Source: Deltaproteobacteria bacterium
GTDB taxonomy: Bacteria > Desulfobacterota > Syntrophia > Syntrophales > Smithellaceae
Assembly: GCA_012729055.1 (NCBI GenBank)
Contig: JAAYDW010000037.1
Location: 119,028 to 183,027 of the forward strand
Reading direction: 5' to 3'
DNA: 64,000 nucleotides
Shown in pieces: positions 55,414 to 64,000 of the stretch. The stretch's first letter is position 1. Each line of letters begins with the position of its first letter. The translations under genes and the position numbers were made by a program. The notes beneath the pieces were generated by a model. The model did no database searches and was not told the origin of the DNA. It saw nothing but the letters and a program-made list of their open reading frames with translations.

Positions 55414-56571
55414 ATGACCAAAATATTTTCATTTACCGGCGCAAAAAAAATTGTTTTCGGCAACGGATCGATTGCCTCTCTGGCCGCCCACGTCAAGGAT
55501 CAGCAGGCGCAACATCCGCTGATCGTAATCGATAAAAACCTGGCCCAAACGGGGCTTAAGGAAAAGATCGCGGAAATTCTCTCTTCCGCGGGCGTTAAAT
55601 TTACCGTGTATGATAAAGTGGCGCCGGAGCCGCCCATCGAACTGGCCGATGCGGGCGCGGCGCTCGCGGTCAAACGCAAATGCGACTGCGTGATCGGCGT
55701 CGGCGGTGGTTCCGCCATGGACGTAGCCAAGGCCATTGCCGTTATCGCCGTCAACAAAGGCGCGGCCGCGGATTATCTGGGCCTCAACAAGGTTCCCCGG
55801 GCCGGCCTGCCCAAAATCATGATTCCCACCACCGCCGGGACCGGCAGCGAAGTGACCTTTACTGCGGTCTTTGTGCGCAGAAATCTTCAAAAGAAGGAAG
55901 GCATGAACAGCCCGTATCTGTATCCGGAGCTCGCGCTGCTGGACCCGGAACTGACATTGTCGTTGCCGCCCGCGCCCACGGCGCAGACCGGCCTTGACGC
56001 CCTGTGCCATGCGATTGAATCCTACACGTCGATCAATTCCTCGCCGACAAGTGAAATGTTTTCGCTTGAAGCCATCGCGCTCATCGCGGAAAACCTGCGG
56101 ACCTGTGTGCATGACGGCAAAAACCTCGCCGCGCGCGAGCAGATGCTCTTGGGCAGCCTTTACGCCGGCATCGGCCTGGCCAACGCGGGCGTGACGGCCG
56201 TTCACTCCCTGTCCTATCCGCTGGGCGGGAAATTCGGCGTCGGCCACGGCCTGGCCAACACGCTTTTGCTGGCGCCCGTGATGGCGTTTAACCTGCCCGG
56301 CGCCCTGGAGAAATTCGCCGATGTCGCGGAAGCGATGGGCGAAGTCACGGACGGCCTGCCGCTTCGGGAAGCCGCCTTTCTGGCGGTGGAAGCCGTGGAG
56401 GCCCTGATTGAAGATTGCGGCATCGACGCCTCGATCAAGGACTTCGGCGTCAAGGAAACCGATTTCCCGGCGCTGGCCGATGTGGCGATGACGGTGGCCC
56501 GGCCGCTCGAAAACAATCCCCGCAAGATGACCAAAGACGACATGATCGCGATTTACGCGGAAGCTTTTTAA
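55414..56571 (+). CDS. iron-containing alcohol dehydrogenase
   Basis: The 385-residue group III alcohol dehydrogenase has GVGGGSAMDVAK for NAD binding and metal ligands D195, H199 (LDALCHAIE), H264 and H278, spaced as in FucO. ACGGAGG precedes the ATG. It oxidises or forms small alcohols; the substrate is unknown. It is not a close copy of the AOR-linked dehydrogenase at the left edge. The aminotransferase gene follows 21 bases later and may share its transcript. Confidence 0.93.
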   Translation: MTKIFSFTGAKKIVFGNGSIASLAAHVKDQQAQHPLIVIDKNLAQTGLKEKIAEILSSAGVKFTVYDKVAPEPPIELADAGAALAVKRKCDCVIGVGGGSAMDVAKAIAVIAVNKGAAADYLGLNKVPRAGLPKIMIPTTAGTGSEVTFTAVFVRRNLQKKEGMNSPYLYPELALLDPELTLSLPPAPTAQTGLDALCHAIESYTSINSSPTSEMFSLEAIALIAENLRTCVHDGKNLAAREQMLLGSLYAGIGLANAGVTAVHSLSYPLGGKFGVGHGLANTLLLAPVMAFNLPGALEKFADVAEAMGEVTDGLPLREAAFLAVEAVEALIEDCGIDASIKDFGVKETDFPALADVAMTVARPLENNPRKMTKDDMIAIYAEAF

Positions 56572-56592
56572 GAAAGGATGGGTGAATAAATC

Positions 56593-57795
56593 ATGGCAGG
56601 AGCTGAACTGATCGGTCAGGAAGAACTCAAGGAAGTCATGGACGTGATGGAAACCGGCGTCCTGATGCGTTATGGATTCGACAAGGAAAGAAAAGGCGTC
56701 TTCAAGGTGCGCCGGTTTGAAGAGGAGTTTGCCAAATACTGCGGCGTGAAGTACGCGCTCGGCGTGACGTCCGGATCGGCGGCGCTCAAAGTGGCGCTCA
56801 CCGCGATGGACGTGGGTCCCGGCGACGAAGTGCTCGTTCCGGCCTTTACGTTTCTCGCAACGTATGAAGCCGTCCTGGAAGTCGGCGCGATTCCCGTGAT
56901 GTGCGACATCGACGATACGCTGAATTTCGATCCGGACGAAATCGAAAAAAAGAAGACCCGCTACACCAAGGCGGTGATTCCCGTTCACATGTGCGGTTCG
57001 GCGGCGAAAATCGACAAGATTATGCGGATTGCACGGAAAAATAAATTACTGGTTCTGGAAGACAACGCCCAGGGCTGCGGCGCAAGCTTTAAAGGCAAAA
57101 AGCTCGGCGGCTTCGGCGACATGGGCATCTTCAGCTTTGACTACTACAAGACCGTGACCACCGGCGAAGGCGGCATGGTGATCACCAACAATAAAAAGTT
57201 GTATCTGCGGTCGGAGTGGTACTCCGACCACGGCCACGACCACAACCCCAAGGTCGGCCGCGCGCTGGAAGGCCGCACCATTCTCGGCTTCAACTACCGC
57301 ATGAACGAGCTGCAGGGCGCCGTGGGACTGGCGCAGCTGCGCAAGCTCGACTATATTGTGGCTGAACAGAAGAAAAACAAGCAGACGATCAAAGAAGCGC
57401 TGGCGCAGGTGCCGGGCGTAGGCTTCCGGACGCTGCCCGATCCGGACGGAGACTCCGCAACCTTTTTGGCCTTTCATCTGCCGGAAGAAAAGCAGGCGCT
57501 CAAATTCCAGAAGCTGCTGTCCGCCTACGGCCTCGATACCACCTGCTACAAATCCAACAAGTGGCATTATGTTCCCAACTGGGAGCACTTCCTGGCGTTT
57601 TCCACGGCCAATTCGAAGAAATATCCATTTGCGGACAAGGCCAACAAGGGCAAGGTAAAATATTCCCGCAAGAGCATTCCGTTTGCGGAAGACATTCTGG
57701 GGCGCACCCTGGTCATGGGAATTTCCGTGAAGATGAGCTCTGAGAAGCTCGCCGCGATCGCCAACGCGATCGCCAACGCCGCGAAGAAGATGTAG
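56593..57795 (+). CDS. DegT/DnrJ/EryC1-family aminotransferase
   Basis: This 400-residue fold-type I PLP enzyme has the family landmarks: YALGVTSGSAALKVAL, FLATYEAVLEVGAIPVMCDID, DNAQGCGASFKGKKLGG and the internal aldimine Lys in SFDYYKTVTTGEGGM. DegT-type enzymes act on keto sugars or on other ketones. Next to an alcohol dehydrogenase it could convert an alcohol-derived ketone to an amine, but the true substrate is not known. A strong terminator follows. Confidence 0.9.
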   Translation: MAGAELIGQEELKEVMDVMETGVLMRYGFDKERKGVFKVRRFEEEFAKYCGVKYALGVTSGSAALKVALTAMDVGPGDEVLVPAFTFLATYEAVLEVGAIPVMCDIDDTLNFDPDEIEKKKTRYTKAVIPVHMCGSAAKIDKIMRIARKNKLLVLEDNAQGCGASFKGKKLGGFGDMGIFSFDYYKTVTTGEGGMVITNNKKLYLRSEWYSDHGHDHNPKVGRALEGRTILGFNYRMNELQGAVGLAQLRKLDYIVAEQKKNKQTIKEALAQVPGVGFRTLPDPDGDSATFLAFHLPEEKQALKFQKLLSAYGLDTTCYKSNKWHYVPNWEHFLAFSTANSKKYPFADKANKGKVKYSRKSIPFAEDILGRTLVMGISVKMSSEKLAAIANAIANAAKKM

Positions 57796-57821
57796 GCGCG
57801 AGCCGTCATTCCCCGCAAATC

Positions 57822-57858
57822 AAAAGCCGCGCTTGATCCATGAAGCGCGGCTTTTTTT
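57822..57858 (+). terminator. rho-independent terminator after the aminotransferase gene
   Basis: AAAAGCCGCGCTT (57822-57834) pairs perfectly with AAGCGCGGCTTTT (57843-57855) around an 8-base loop, and seven T residues end the structure. The A-run on the other side lets it also serve the convergent DUF488 gene. Confidence 0.93.
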
Positions 57859-57887
57859 CGTTTGGCCGGTCGTGTGCGGCGCCGGAG

Positions 57888-58283
57888 TCATTCCGGTCCG
57901 GCCATTTTTGCGCCCAGTTCGGCGAGGAGTTTGCGCAAAACCGAGCGGTGGCAGCGCGTCTCATCGACGCAGTAGCAGCCGACGGAAAAATCGGCGCTGT
58001 GCGAAAGGGCCGCGAGCACCTCCAGGAGATGACGGTTTTCCGGCCGCGCCATTTCCGCGCGGTATTTCCGGAAGAAGGCGTTCCATTCTTTTTGCGTCCG
58101 GGCCGTCTGGGCCGACTTTACCAGAGCCTCCGAAGGCGCCAGATTGGGAAGCCACACATCGTAATAATTTCTTGACGCATACGCGGTTTTGGGAACGCCG
58201 CGCGGCGGCCGCCGCACCGTCCCGATGCGAATTCCTTCGCCGGGAGCTCTTTCGGTTCCCAGACGAACAATGCGAATGGCCAT
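57888..58283 (-). CDS. DUF488 family protein
   Basis: The 131 residues begin MAIRIVRLGTERAPGEGIRIGTVRRPPRG and hold a CYCVDETRCHRSVLRKLL motif near the end, as in DUF488 proteins. Two Cys and a His could bind metal or a small ligand. AGGAGGG precedes the ATG. No function is known. It ends on the shared terminator and lies behind the histidine kinase gene. Confidence 0.88.
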   Translation of the reverse strand: MAIRIVRLGTERAPGEGIRIGTVRRPPRGVPKTAYASRNYYDVWLPNLAPSEALVKSAQTARTQKEWNAFFRKYRAEMARPENRHLLEVLAALSHSADFSVGCYCVDETRCHRSVLRKLLAELGAKMAGPE

Positions 58284-58293
58284 AACACCCTCC

Positions 58294-60126
58294 TTATCGA
58301 TGTCCGCCGCCCGCTGAATCTTCGCTGAAGAGCGGCAGATAGACTTCCCACGTCGAACCCTGCCCGCCGCTTATGACGTCAATATAGCCGTTATGGTCGT
58401 GGACGATGTTCCAGGCCACGGTAAACTCCAGACCTGTGCCGCTTCTGCCCATGACTTTCTTGGTGTAAAAGGGTTCGAAAATCCTCTTCAGATCCTCGGG
58501 CGAAACTTCCGGTCCGCTGTCCTTAACGATCAGCACGGCGTGCTGTCCGGCAGAAACGCTTTGATTCTCCGTCGACGGACGGTCCACAAAACGGACGGTT
58601 GTGGCAAGCGATACGCTCCCCCGGGCGTCCATGGCTTCACACGCGCCGGCGATCAGGTTCAGAATCATTTTCTGGAGATGGGAGACGGATCCCTGAATAT
58701 TCAGAGGATGGCCGGTCAGTTCGGTTTGCACGGTCACCTGGGGATACTGTCGCAGCAGCGCCCGGTACTGGGGAGACGCTTGGGAGGAATGGAGCACCTG
58801 GTTCAGATCCAGCGGCTCTTTGGACGCGGTCGCGCTCCGGGCAATTATGGCCAGATCCTGAACAATGGCTGAGGCGCGCATGCCGGAGTTGCGCATGACT
58901 TCGAGCGGCTTGCGCAACGGGCTGTCTTCCGGGAGATCCATCAGCAGCAGTTCGGGATAGCTGACAATGGTGGAAAGCACGTTATTCAAATCGTGAGCAA
59001 CGCCCCGGGCCAGCAGGCGCAGGGATTCCATTTTCTTGAGCTGGGCCACTTTTTCTTCCTGTTCCCGGAGGACCGCTTCCTGTTCCATGCGCCTCGTAAC
59101 ATCGCGCATGACCGTCAGGATGGCCGTCCTGTTGCGGTAACGGATGTTACCGGACCGGACCTCCAGATGGCGGATCTTGCCGTCCGGACGGACGATGCGG
59201 AAAATAAGCGCATCCGGGGCATCCCCCGCAGACAGCATGTCCCCATAGTACTTCAGAAATTTTGCGCGGTCCTCCGGCGCCACGATGGGGAGAAAATCCC
59301 GCGTGGCGAAGTCGATCACCGGACGTCCGAAAATGACGTCGCAGGCCGGATTGGCAAAAACCGTCTGTTCATCCTGAATGACCAGCAGGCCGTCGTTGGC
59401 AAATTCCGTGATGACCCGGTACTTGTCTTGCGCCATCTGGTCCGTATAGCTGTCGGAAACCGCCCAGAGGACGGCGAGAGAAAATCCTAAAAAACCGTAT
59501 TCCATCAGATATTGAATGGTCGGCAGCCCCAGAACGGCGAGCGCGTCGTGGATGCCCAGCGCCAGCCAGAAAACCAACCCGGCCAGATAGACGATCCTGT
59601 GCGGCCCGGCGGCGTTCCTGCTGCGAAGCCACAAAAGGATTCCCGCCACGGCCGATGCTGCGATGTAGAGCATGAACCAGGGCCCCAGCGGCCCCAGGGC
59701 CGGTTCAACAAATGGTCCGGCCAGGCCGATGAAATGGCGACTGACGAACCGCTCGGAAACGATGAGAGGGGTGAACCACAAAAGCCCCAGCAACAGAATG
59801 TGAAATGCTCCGGCGACCCGGTGATAAAGCTTTCCTTCCAGATTCAGATAGCTGAAGGTCAGGCCGTACAGACCATGAATCAGCAGAACGTGGGCGGTAA
59901 ACTCCAGGACGCCGCCGAAACGGTTGACCGGCCCTGGCGGCAGATTGTATTCGAGAAAAACGCCTGCGGCGTAAAGCATGCCGGCGAAAGACAGGGCGGC
60001 CCCCCAAAGATACCAAGGAAAGGATGGCTTGCGAAAAGCGAAAATCAATTGAATGCCCGTCATCATGAGAGCGATGACGGCCACGGTGAAGGTTCCGGCG
60101 GACTGAATCGCGATGTGTTCGATCAT
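58294..60126 (-). CDS. membrane histidine kinase with N-terminal 7TM domain and PAS
   Basis: The first ~225 residues hold about seven membrane segments, a MASE-like or 7TM sensor. A PAS domain (residues ~240-345, VITEFANDGLLVIQDEQTVFANPACDVIF) follows. The HisKA phospho-site is in GVAHDLNNVLSTIVSY, and the HATPase domain has IVKDSGPEVSPEDLKRIFEPFYTKKVMGRSGTGLEF. The N-box reads LNLIAGACEAMD, without the second Asn common in this class, so ATP binding may be altered. No response regulator gene is next to it. Confidence 0.9.
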   Translation of the reverse strand: MIEHIAIQSAGTFTVAVIALMMTGIQLIFAFRKPSFPWYLWGAALSFAGMLYAAGVFLEYNLPPGPVNRFGGVLEFTAHVLLIHGLYGLTFSYLNLEGKLYHRVAGAFHILLLGLLWFTPLIVSERFVSRHFIGLAGPFVEPALGPLGPWFMLYIAASAVAGILLWLRSRNAAGPHRIVYLAGLVFWLALGIHDALAVLGLPTIQYLMEYGFLGFSLAVLWAVSDSYTDQMAQDKYRVITEFANDGLLVIQDEQTVFANPACDVIFGRPVIDFATRDFLPIVAPEDRAKFLKYYGDMLSAGDAPDALIFRIVRPDGKIRHLEVRSGNIRYRNRTAILTVMRDVTRRMEQEAVLREQEEKVAQLKKMESLRLLARGVAHDLNNVLSTIVSYPELLLMDLPEDSPLRKPLEVMRNSGMRASAIVQDLAIIARSATASKEPLDLNQVLHSSQASPQYRALLRQYPQVTVQTELTGHPLNIQGSVSHLQKMILNLIAGACEAMDARGSVSLATTVRFVDRPSTENQSVSAGQHAVLIVKDSGPEVSPEDLKRIFEPFYTKKVMGRSGTGLEFTVAWNIVHDHNGYIDVISGGQGSTWEVYLPLFSEDSAGGGHR

Positions 60127-60132
60127 TATTTT

Positions 60133-60426
60133 CTATCCTCTTCTGCCAAGCCCCGTCTTGGTCACTTCCTGTCCGTTTTCGGTCGGAATGGTTTGCCGCT
60201 CGCCAACAGCGAAACCATAAATGGTTTCCCGATAAATATCAAGATTGCACAGCGTGGGCTCGGGCACCCGGAAATAAAGATGTGACTTTGCGGCTGCGAA
60301 TTTGGAAACAGGAAGATTGCTTATTTCGTTCAGCTCCATTTTTCCTGTAACGTCGTCCCCCGAGCTATGATTGCACGAATCGAAATCACTCCAGCGGCGT
60401 GACGCCGTTTTATCTCCTTTGATCAT
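60133..60426 (-). pseudogene. remnant of an MT-A70-type DNA adenine methyltransferase
   Basis: The middle of this 97-residue frame, LNEISNLPVSKFAAAKSHLYFRVPEPTLCNLDIYRETIYGF, looks like the MT-A70 family stretch xLPVxxxAxxxxHLYLWVPNxxLxxGLxVxxAWGF. The catalytic DPPW region and the C-terminal half are missing, and the rest (GERQTIPTENGQEVTKTGLGRRG) is only faintly similar. It lies between the lutC stop and the kinase gene. It may be a small piece of a phage or restriction methyltransferase, now functionless. Confidence 0.45.
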
Positions 60427-60435
60427 GTCGCAGTT

Positions 60436-61107
60436 TCAGCCGACAAGGATTACGATCAGTTTGCGCGGGCCGTGCATGCCTTTGAAAGGGCCGCCCTGGA
60501 TGTCGGCCGTCATGCTCGGGCCGGTGATGAATGTAAAATGAGCCGGCAGCCGGTTCTTATCCGCGTAAACGCTCTGCACAACCTGTTCATAGACGGCTAC
60601 AAGACGCTCGACGGGAAGCACTGCAATGTGGAGAAGGGGTGCAATGGAGATGAGCCGCGGCTGATCCCTGTCGTGCAGAAGGCAAATCGTCCCGGATTCG
60701 GCCACTCCCCAGTCCGCGCCTGTGACGCCTGCCTGGACCCTGTTGAAAGCCGCTTCCCGGTAGCTCTCGCGGTCGGGAAAATCCTCTGCCGTCAGAACCT
60801 CGACGCCCGTCGTTTTCCCCCAAGCGCGAAGATGGAGAGGCGCCAAAACGGCATCCGTTGCGGCCAGCATTATTTTCACTTGTTCCCGGGCGGCGATTTC
60901 GGCAAGGTGTGGTTTAATGTCCTGCGCGTTTGCCGCCCGATAAACCATACCTGTTTGCTCCGCCAGATTTTCCGTAAAAAGGGAAATGAGCTCCTCCCGG
61001 TTCAGCGATAAAACCGGGAGCGGCGGCAGCGGCGGTCTTGAAGGTGCTGTCCCGGCAGGCGCGTTTTTGAGCTTGCGCAAAATAAACCGTCTAACGTCGT
61101 CCGGCAT
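60436..61107 (-). CDS. lutC: LutC-like LUD-domain protein
   Basis: From the ATG at 61107 (MPDDVRRFILRKLK) the 223 residues match LutC/YkgG: SLNREELISLFTENL, GVTGADWGVAESGTICL near residue 120, LLHIAVLPVERLVAVYEQ and the ending FITGPSMTADIQGGPFKGMHGPRKLIVILV. LutC is part of the iron-sulfur lactate oxidation complex with LutA and LutB. The gene overlaps lutB by 17 bases. Confidence 0.92.
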   Translation of the reverse strand: MPDDVRRFILRKLKNAPAGTAPSRPPLPPLPVLSLNREELISLFTENLAEQTGMVYRAANAQDIKPHLAEIAAREQVKIMLAATDAVLAPLHLRAWGKTTGVEVLTAEDFPDRESYREAAFNRVQAGVTGADWGVAESGTICLLHDRDQPRLISIAPLLHIAVLPVERLVAVYEQVVQSVYADKNRLPAHFTFITGPSMTADIQGGPFKGMHGPRKLIVILVG

Positions 61108-62512
61108 CACGTTGCCTTTCTTGTTTTTTCCACTGTTTATGAAACGTCTTATGCGCCAGGGCCGGCAGGTTGCGCGAGGCAAACCACCCGTTCATCAGCC
61201 CAGGCATTTTGCGGATGACGCCGTTTGCGGCGAAACGATTGATGAGCGGCCGCAACAGACGGACGGCGAAATGCCAGCGGCCGCCGCTTTTCACCAGCCG
61301 GCCCCACGCCTTGAAAAAAAGCCCCTGCGCACGGACGGAAGAAGCCTGTTGTTCGCGGTAGTGAAGAAACAAACGCGGATGATCGACGCCGGCAGGGCAG
61401 ACGTCCCGGCACGCGCCGCAAAGCGTCGTGGCAAAGTAGAGGTCGCGCGTTTGCTCGCGGCCCAGCAGCAGGGGATTGAGGACTTGTCCCATCGGACCGG
61501 AATAGACCCAGCCGTAAGGATAACCGCCGATCTTTCCGTAAACGGGGCAGACGCTCAGGCACGCGCCGCAGCGGATGCAGCGCAGCGCCTCGCGGGCTTT
61601 GACGTCCCGGTAAATCTCCGAGCGCCCGTTGTCCAGAATAAGAATGTAGAGCTCTTCCGGTCCGTCGGCGTCACCCGGCTTTTTCGGGCCGCAGTCGATG
61701 GAGACGTAAGACGAAAGCTTCTGCCCGGTGCAGTGGCGGCACAAAAGGCGCAGCAGATGCAGGGCGTCGTTCATGGTCGGCACGACCTTTTCCAGGCTCA
61801 TCACGGAAACCTGGATGGCGGGGGACGATTTGCAAAGCCGGATGTTGCCTTCATTTTCCACATTGAAAATCGCACCGGTATCGGCCGCGGCCATGTTCAC
61901 GCCGGTGACGGCCATGTCCAGGCGCCTGAACTTGTCGCGCAGGTAGCGGCGTGCCGCGCCGCCCAGCGCAATCCGGTCCGTGGTCGGCTCGTCAATCACG
62001 CCGTGCGCCAGAAAAAGGTCGCGAATTTCCTCGACCGGCAAATTGATGGCGGGGCCGACAATATGAAACGGCGGCCGCCGCAGGAGCTGGATGATGAATT
62101 CGCCCAGGTCCGTCTCAAAGGCGTCAATGCCGTTGGTTTTAAGATATTCGTTGAGCCCCATTTCTTCCGTCACCATCGATTTGCCCTTGGCGACATAGCG
62201 GACACCCTTTTCTTTGGCGAGAGCAAGGATGAATTCGTTGGCTTGGGCGGCGGTTTTTGCCCAGATGATCTTTGCGCCGCAGGCCAGGGCGTTTTTTGCG
62301 AACTGTTCCAGAAGATCCGGCAGGCGCGCGACAGCGTCGGCGCGGATGGCGCGGCCGCAGGCAACGGCTGCGGCCGGATCGGGAAATGTCTTCATGGCGC
62401 CGGCGCAGGACCTGGCGAAGTACGGCGCCAGGCGGCCCAGAAAATTCCGGCTGCGTTCATTTTTCAGTTCCCGGTTGGCAGCGGCCGCGAATTCCTGCGT
62501 TCGAACGTCCAT
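61091..62512 (-). CDS. lutB: LutB-like iron-sulfur LUD protein
   Basis: The 473 residues include the LUD domain (residues ~50-270) followed by two [4Fe-4S] motifs: CIRCGACLSVCPVYGKIGGYPYGW and CGACRDVCPAGVDHP. LutB carries electrons from L-lactate oxidation; here it is flanked by lutA and lutC with 3-nt and overlapping junctions. A function in lactate or related hydroxy acid use is likely. Confidence 0.94.
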   Translation of the reverse strand: MDVRTQEFAAAANRELKNERSRNFLGRLAPYFARSCAGAMKTFPDPAAAVACGRAIRADAVARLPDLLEQFAKNALACGAKIIWAKTAAQANEFILALAKEKGVRYVAKGKSMVTEEMGLNEYLKTNGIDAFETDLGEFIIQLLRRPPFHIVGPAINLPVEEIRDLFLAHGVIDEPTTDRIALGGAARRYLRDKFRRLDMAVTGVNMAAADTGAIFNVENEGNIRLCKSSPAIQVSVMSLEKVVPTMNDALHLLRLLCRHCTGQKLSSYVSIDCGPKKPGDADGPEELYILILDNGRSEIYRDVKAREALRCIRCGACLSVCPVYGKIGGYPYGWVYSGPMGQVLNPLLLGREQTRDLYFATTLCGACRDVCPAGVDHPRLFLHYREQQASSVRAQGLFFKAWGRLVKSGGRWHFAVRLLRPLINRFAANGVIRKMPGLMNGWFASRNLPALAHKTFHKQWKKQERQRDAGRR

Positions 62513-62515
62513 GGC

Positions 62516-63253
62516 TTACCGCTCCTCCCGTCCGGCCGCGGCGAGAAACTCTGCCAGATGCATAACTTTCCTGTCCGGGACATGGCGGCTCAGATAGCCG
62601 CCGATATTGAGCAGACAGCCCGGCTCGTTCAGCAGCAGAAGGTCCGCTCCGGAGGCCAGATAGTTTTCGCATTTTTCTTTGACCATGGCCGTGGAGATTT
62701 CCGGATAGCGGTTGGCGAACTCTCCGCCGAAGCCGCAGCAGGTTTCCGCTCCTTGCAAGGGAACCAACTTTGCTCCCCTGACGCGGGACAGCAGTTCTTT
62801 CGGCTGCGCGGAAACGCCCAGGCCCCGCAGGATATGGCAGGATTCGTGGTAGGCGACTTTGCCGTCATAGAAGGCGCCGCAGTCGGAAACGCCCAGGACA
62901 TCGACGAGATACTGAGAAAGCTCGTAAATACGCGGGGCCAGCGCCTCGGCGCGTTCCCGCCAGAACGGTTCGTTTTCGAGCAGTTCCGGATAATGGGTCT
63001 TGACGGCGCAGACGCACGAGCCGGCAGGACTGACGATCGCCTCGTCATCTCCGAAGACATCAATAAAATGCCTGGCCGCGAGGCGTGCCTCTTTGGTAAA
63101 GCCGGCGTTTACGGCCGGCTGACCGCAGCAGGTTTGTTCGGAATGATAAATGCAGCGCACACCCAGGCGCGCAAGGAGCCGATAGGTAGCCTCGCCGATC
63201 CGGGGCAGAAACAAATCCACCAGGCAGGGAATGAAGAGAGAAACGGTTTTCAT
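62516..63253 (-). CDS. lutA: LutA-like CCG-domain iron-sulfur protein
   Basis: The 245 residues carry two CCG motifs, QTCCGQPAVNAGF near residue 40 and ETCCGFGGEFANRYPEIS near residue 165, which bind unusual iron-sulfur clusters in LutA, GlpC and heterodisulphide reductase B. It is the first gene of the lut operon on the minus strand. No transporter for lactate is adjacent. Confidence 0.93.
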   Translation of the reverse strand: MKTVSLFIPCLVDLFLPRIGEATYRLLARLGVRCIYHSEQTCCGQPAVNAGFTKEARLAARHFIDVFGDDEAIVSPAGSCVCAVKTHYPELLENEPFWRERAEALAPRIYELSQYLVDVLGVSDCGAFYDGKVAYHESCHILRGLGVSAQPKELLSRVRGAKLVPLQGAETCCGFGGEFANRYPEISTAMVKEKCENYLASGADLLLLNEPGCLLNIGGYLSRHVPDRKVMHLAEFLAAAGREER

Positions 63254-63445
63254 GCTCCATCCTTGGCATCGGATTCGGCGACTGATGACGAAAAGACCGC
63301 TGTAGTTCTTTCAGGAGAGGGCTTTGGCATGTTTTCTCTTTGCTCCCGCGCCGGCAGACGTGGCCGTTTTTTTTTCAAAAGGCCGCGGGCATAAACATCC
63401 CGGTCGGCTGTCAAGGTCCGGCCGACCGGGACGTCACAGAGAGGA

Positions 63446-64000
63446 TCAGCGCGCGGAGGCTTTTCGCAGCGGGCGCGATGCTTTTTTTACCGGTTTAGCG
63501 GGTGTTTTCAGTTTCAGAATAAAGTCCACCCGTGTGCCCTGCGCAGGTTCGATTTCCCGGACAAAAATTTTATCCTGGAGATTGTCGAAGACGACCTTTT
63601 TTTCAAAACTGGCTATCGTCAGCCGATCCGCGATTTTGGATATGGTCAGGACCGCCTGCCGGCTTCCCGGTTCCGGTGCAATCGCCGGCCGGCGTTTAAG
63701 CAGTTTCTGAACCGCGTCCCCCGTTGAGACCAGCCGCTTTTTTTGCATGATGCTGTTGAAAATGCCGACGCCCCAGTCCTTTACGGTAAAGTGGAGCTCC
63801 GTCGGCGTTTTCAGTGCCTGCAGGTCGATTTTTTCCGATGCGGAATGCTTGACGGCGTTCTTGAGAAGTTCGGTAAGCGCGTACAGCGCGACAGACGCCA
63901 CAGTGCCGGGCAGGCCGGCAAAGACGGAGCTTTCTTCCTGAATCCGGTTCATTATTTTTGTTTCGGAAAGCCCTTCGTTCGTCAGAATTTTTCGAATTCG
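63446..64000 (-). CDS. GHKL ATPase-domain protein (5' partial)
   Basis: The frame remains open to the window's right edge (RIRKILTNEGLSETKIMNRIQEE...), so the ATG at 63952 is probably internal and the true start lies outside. The visible part has an N-box LTELLKNAVKHS and KDWGVGI, followed by a domain ending FVREIEPAQGTRVDFILKLKTP. These are GHKL ATPase motifs, seen in bacterial regulatory ATPases as well as kinases. A basic Lys/Ala/Pro-rich tail ends it. The family beyond the ATPase domain is unclear; the upstream part may be a winged helix. Confidence 0.65.
   Translation of the reverse strand, partial: RIRKILTNEGLSETKIMNRIQEESSVFAGLPGTVASVALYALTELLKNAVKHSASEKIDLQALKTPTELHFTVKDWGVGIFNSIMQKKRLVSTGDAVQKLLKRRPAIAPEPGSRQAVLTISKIADRLTIASFEKKVVFDNLQDKIFVREIEPAQGTRVDFILKLKTPAKPVKKASRPLRKASAR

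Noticed and set aside
55429-56988. 519-aa minus-strand ORF
   Set aside because: It lies opposite the iron alcohol dehydrogenase and the start of the aminotransferase; composition is His/Arg/Gly-rich, as in shadow frames.
60986-63394. 802-aa plus-strand ORF
   Set aside because: It is antisense to the clear lutA, lutB and lutC genes and has no recognisable domain; a GC-rich shadow frame.

Overview
The window looks like a chromosomal segment of an anaerobic, moderately GC-rich Desulfobacterota (deltaproteobacterial) organism, perhaps of the Syntrophia type. That placement is an inference. It rests on a tungsten-type aldehyde:ferredoxin oxidoreductase module, a selenocysteine tRNA plus a selenoprotein, a LutABC-type lactate oxidase, a KamA aminomutase, PaaK next to an ACT protein, and a core block near the replication origin. 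Both edges cut through genes.

Layout. 1-3185: the 3' part of an aldehyde:ferredoxin oxidoreductase fused to an iron alcohol dehydrogenase, then a ThDP enzyme. 3315-5202: an AbiE-like type IV toxin-antitoxin pair whose toxin gene carries a frameshift, with a perfect palindrome in front of the antitoxin. 5476-5704: a possible IS3-type remnant and tRNA-Sec. 5777-6799: an orphan flagellar-rod-like gene and a HAD phosphatase. 6917-12268: an operon of a histone-deacetylase-like protein, gatC, gatA, gatB and mtnA. 12359-14285: two overlapping KASIII-like genes. 14482-14829: an ArsC/Spx-like gene with an in-frame UGA read as selenocysteine, missed by the ORF track. 14866-23816: envelope genes, including lipoproteins, an M48 protease, a Cache-type sensor and an Mla-like set whose ATPase has lost Walker A. 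23991-27563: HtrA protease, a PHP protein containing a perfect parS site, and MutM.

27944-32169 is a compact operon of lysine-2,3-aminomutase, two D-Ala-D-Ala-ligase-like ATP-grasp enzymes, a DUF486 membrane protein and a GNAT acetyltransferase. It is the best candidate here for an undescribed pathway. 32305-37009 holds phosphate uptake (DUF47/PiT), lysA, ybaK, a thioredoxin with two zinc ribbons and a Nudix hydrolase. 37055-43464 holds a GGDEF-like protein, PaaK/ACT, a Cys-rich repeat protein and RtcB/archease.

43634-53665 is the origin-proximal block gyrA, gyrB, dnaN, dnaA, parB, parA, rsmG, all on the minus strand. DnaA-box clusters flank dnaA, and recF is absent between dnaN and gyrB. 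The parS site about 26 kb away fits the ParABS genes. 53724-64000 carries a CBM9-like protein, TrmJ, a second iron alcohol dehydrogenase, a DegT aminotransferase, DUF488, a hybrid membrane/PAS histidine kinase, a probable MT-A70 methyltransferase remnant, lutABC and the 3' part of a GHKL ATPase gene.

No CRISPR array, complete insertion sequence or rRNA gene was seen.
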